A DNA stretch of 64,000 nt from Cytophagaceae bacterium (lineage in GTDB: Bacteria; Bacteroidota; Bacteroidia; Cytophagales; Flexibacteraceae). The stretch lies in NCBI GenBank assembly GCA_947458545.1, contig CANGYH010000001.1, positions 1,054,001 through 1,118,000 of the forward strand. Reading direction: 5' to 3'. Position numbers and translations under genes: made by a program. This document shows, piece by piece, positions 63,660-64,000 of the stretch (the stretch's first letter is position 1; every line of letters starts with the position of its first letter). Under the pieces are notes generated by a model that ran no database searches, was not told the DNA's origin, and saw only the letters and a list, made by a program, of their open reading frames with translations.

Positions 63660-64000
63660 ATGCATGCTCCGCAAAACCGCCTGCACGTCGTCCACGTGGT
63701 CGAGTCGTTCGGCGGGGGGGTGATAGGGTTTGTTGAGCAACTGTGCCGATACCTTCCGCAGCTAAGGCATACGGTTGTCCATGCTGTACGTGCAGGCGAG
63801 GTGGCCCCGCACATTACCCAGGCGCGCTTTCCGGCCGAGACGGAGTTCGTACTCTGGCCCCATGCCGTACGCGAGATTGCCCCGCTGGCAGACACGCGTG
63901 CGCTTGCAGCGCTGGTACCGATCTTACGCAGGTTGCAGCCAGACGTGGTGCATCTGCACTCTTCTAAAGCAGGCTTTTTGGGCAGAATCGCAGCCAGGCT
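63660..64000 (+). CDS. Glycosyltransferase family 4 protein (C-terminus beyond right edge)
   Basis: ATG 63660 opens a frame that continues through the right edge (113 codons visible). The N-terminal Rossmann half shows HVVHVVESFGGGVIGFVEQLCRYL and PDVVHLHSSKAGFLGRIAAR, cited in pieces, typical of GT4 enzymes of the capsule and LPS type. The catalytic C-terminal domain is not in view, so donor and acceptor cannot be inferred. It diverges from rodA. Confidence 0.85.
   Translation, partial: MHAPQNRLHVVHVVESFGGGVIGFVEQLCRYLPQLRHTVVHAVRAGEVAPHITQARFPAETEFVLWPHAVREIAPLADTRALAALVPILRRLQPDVVHLHSSKAGFLGRIAAR

Overview
The window is a chromosomal segment of a Bacteroidota bacterium, most likely a Cytophagia- or Saprospiria-like lineage; the genus cannot be fixed from the sequence. 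The evidence is four proteins with type IX secretion (Por) C-terminal sorting domains, the TAnnTTTG promoter box typical of the phylum, weak use of Shine-Dalgarno sites, a Bacteroidota-type LptD, DUF1573, and choice-of-anchor/CARDB/Calx-beta surface proteins. Base composition is moderately GC-rich. No insertion sequence, prophage, CRISPR array or clear pseudogene was seen. The only interrupted gene, prfB, carries a programmed frameshift.

Layout. 1-5300 (minus): most of an alpha-2-macroglobulin-family gene with an intact thioester motif, running off the left edge. 5651-9910: a 1419-aa secreted T9SS protein with duplicated LamG-like/DUF8202 modules around three Calx-beta repeats. 9969-16352: an exopolysaccharide export block (Wza-like lipoprotein, Wzc-like tyrosine kinase, Wzx-like flippase, GT61 glycosyltransferase) whose start contains a terminator-like hairpin. 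16342-18321: an alpha/beta hydrolase and a polyprenyl diphosphate synthase. 18406-21802: tRNA-Trp, secE, nusG, rplK, rplA, rplJ, rplL, ended by a terminator and followed by a tandem-HTH/S24 repressor rather than rpoBC. 23326-37807: two giant paralogous T9SS proteins (3267 and 1517 aa) built from repeated CARDB plus choice-of-anchor units.

The right half is mainly housekeeping: fatty-acid desaturase (minus), initiator tRNA-Met (minus), mazG, lptD, a LysM protein, tdk, a fused SpmA/SpmB protein (minus), prfB, then a minus-strand run of rplS, trmD, aroA, a BioF-like enzyme, an ArnT-like glycosyltransferase and a PAP2 phosphatase. After that come prs and rplY, DUF1573 (minus), a secreted endonuclease I with a T9SS tail (minus), an alkyltransferase-like protein, a CPBP protease, DUF2007, cdsA, an M16 peptidase (minus), a coiled-coil/SPOR-like secreted protein (minus), rodA (minus) and the start of a GT4 glycosyltransferase cut by the right edge.

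Functionally the window joins envelope construction (export, LPS assembly, phospholipid synthesis, wall elongation, undecaprenyl and lipid recycling), surface and secreted proteins, and core translation. The most distinctive regulatory signals are the terminator-like hairpin at the exopolysaccharide locus, a recurring yTTG-N19-21-TAnnTTTG promoter pattern, a group of housekeeping genes whose -7 box lies only 4-9 nt before the start codon (apparently leaderless), the prfB frameshift, and a tandem-HTH LexA-type repressor flanked by a shared octamer.
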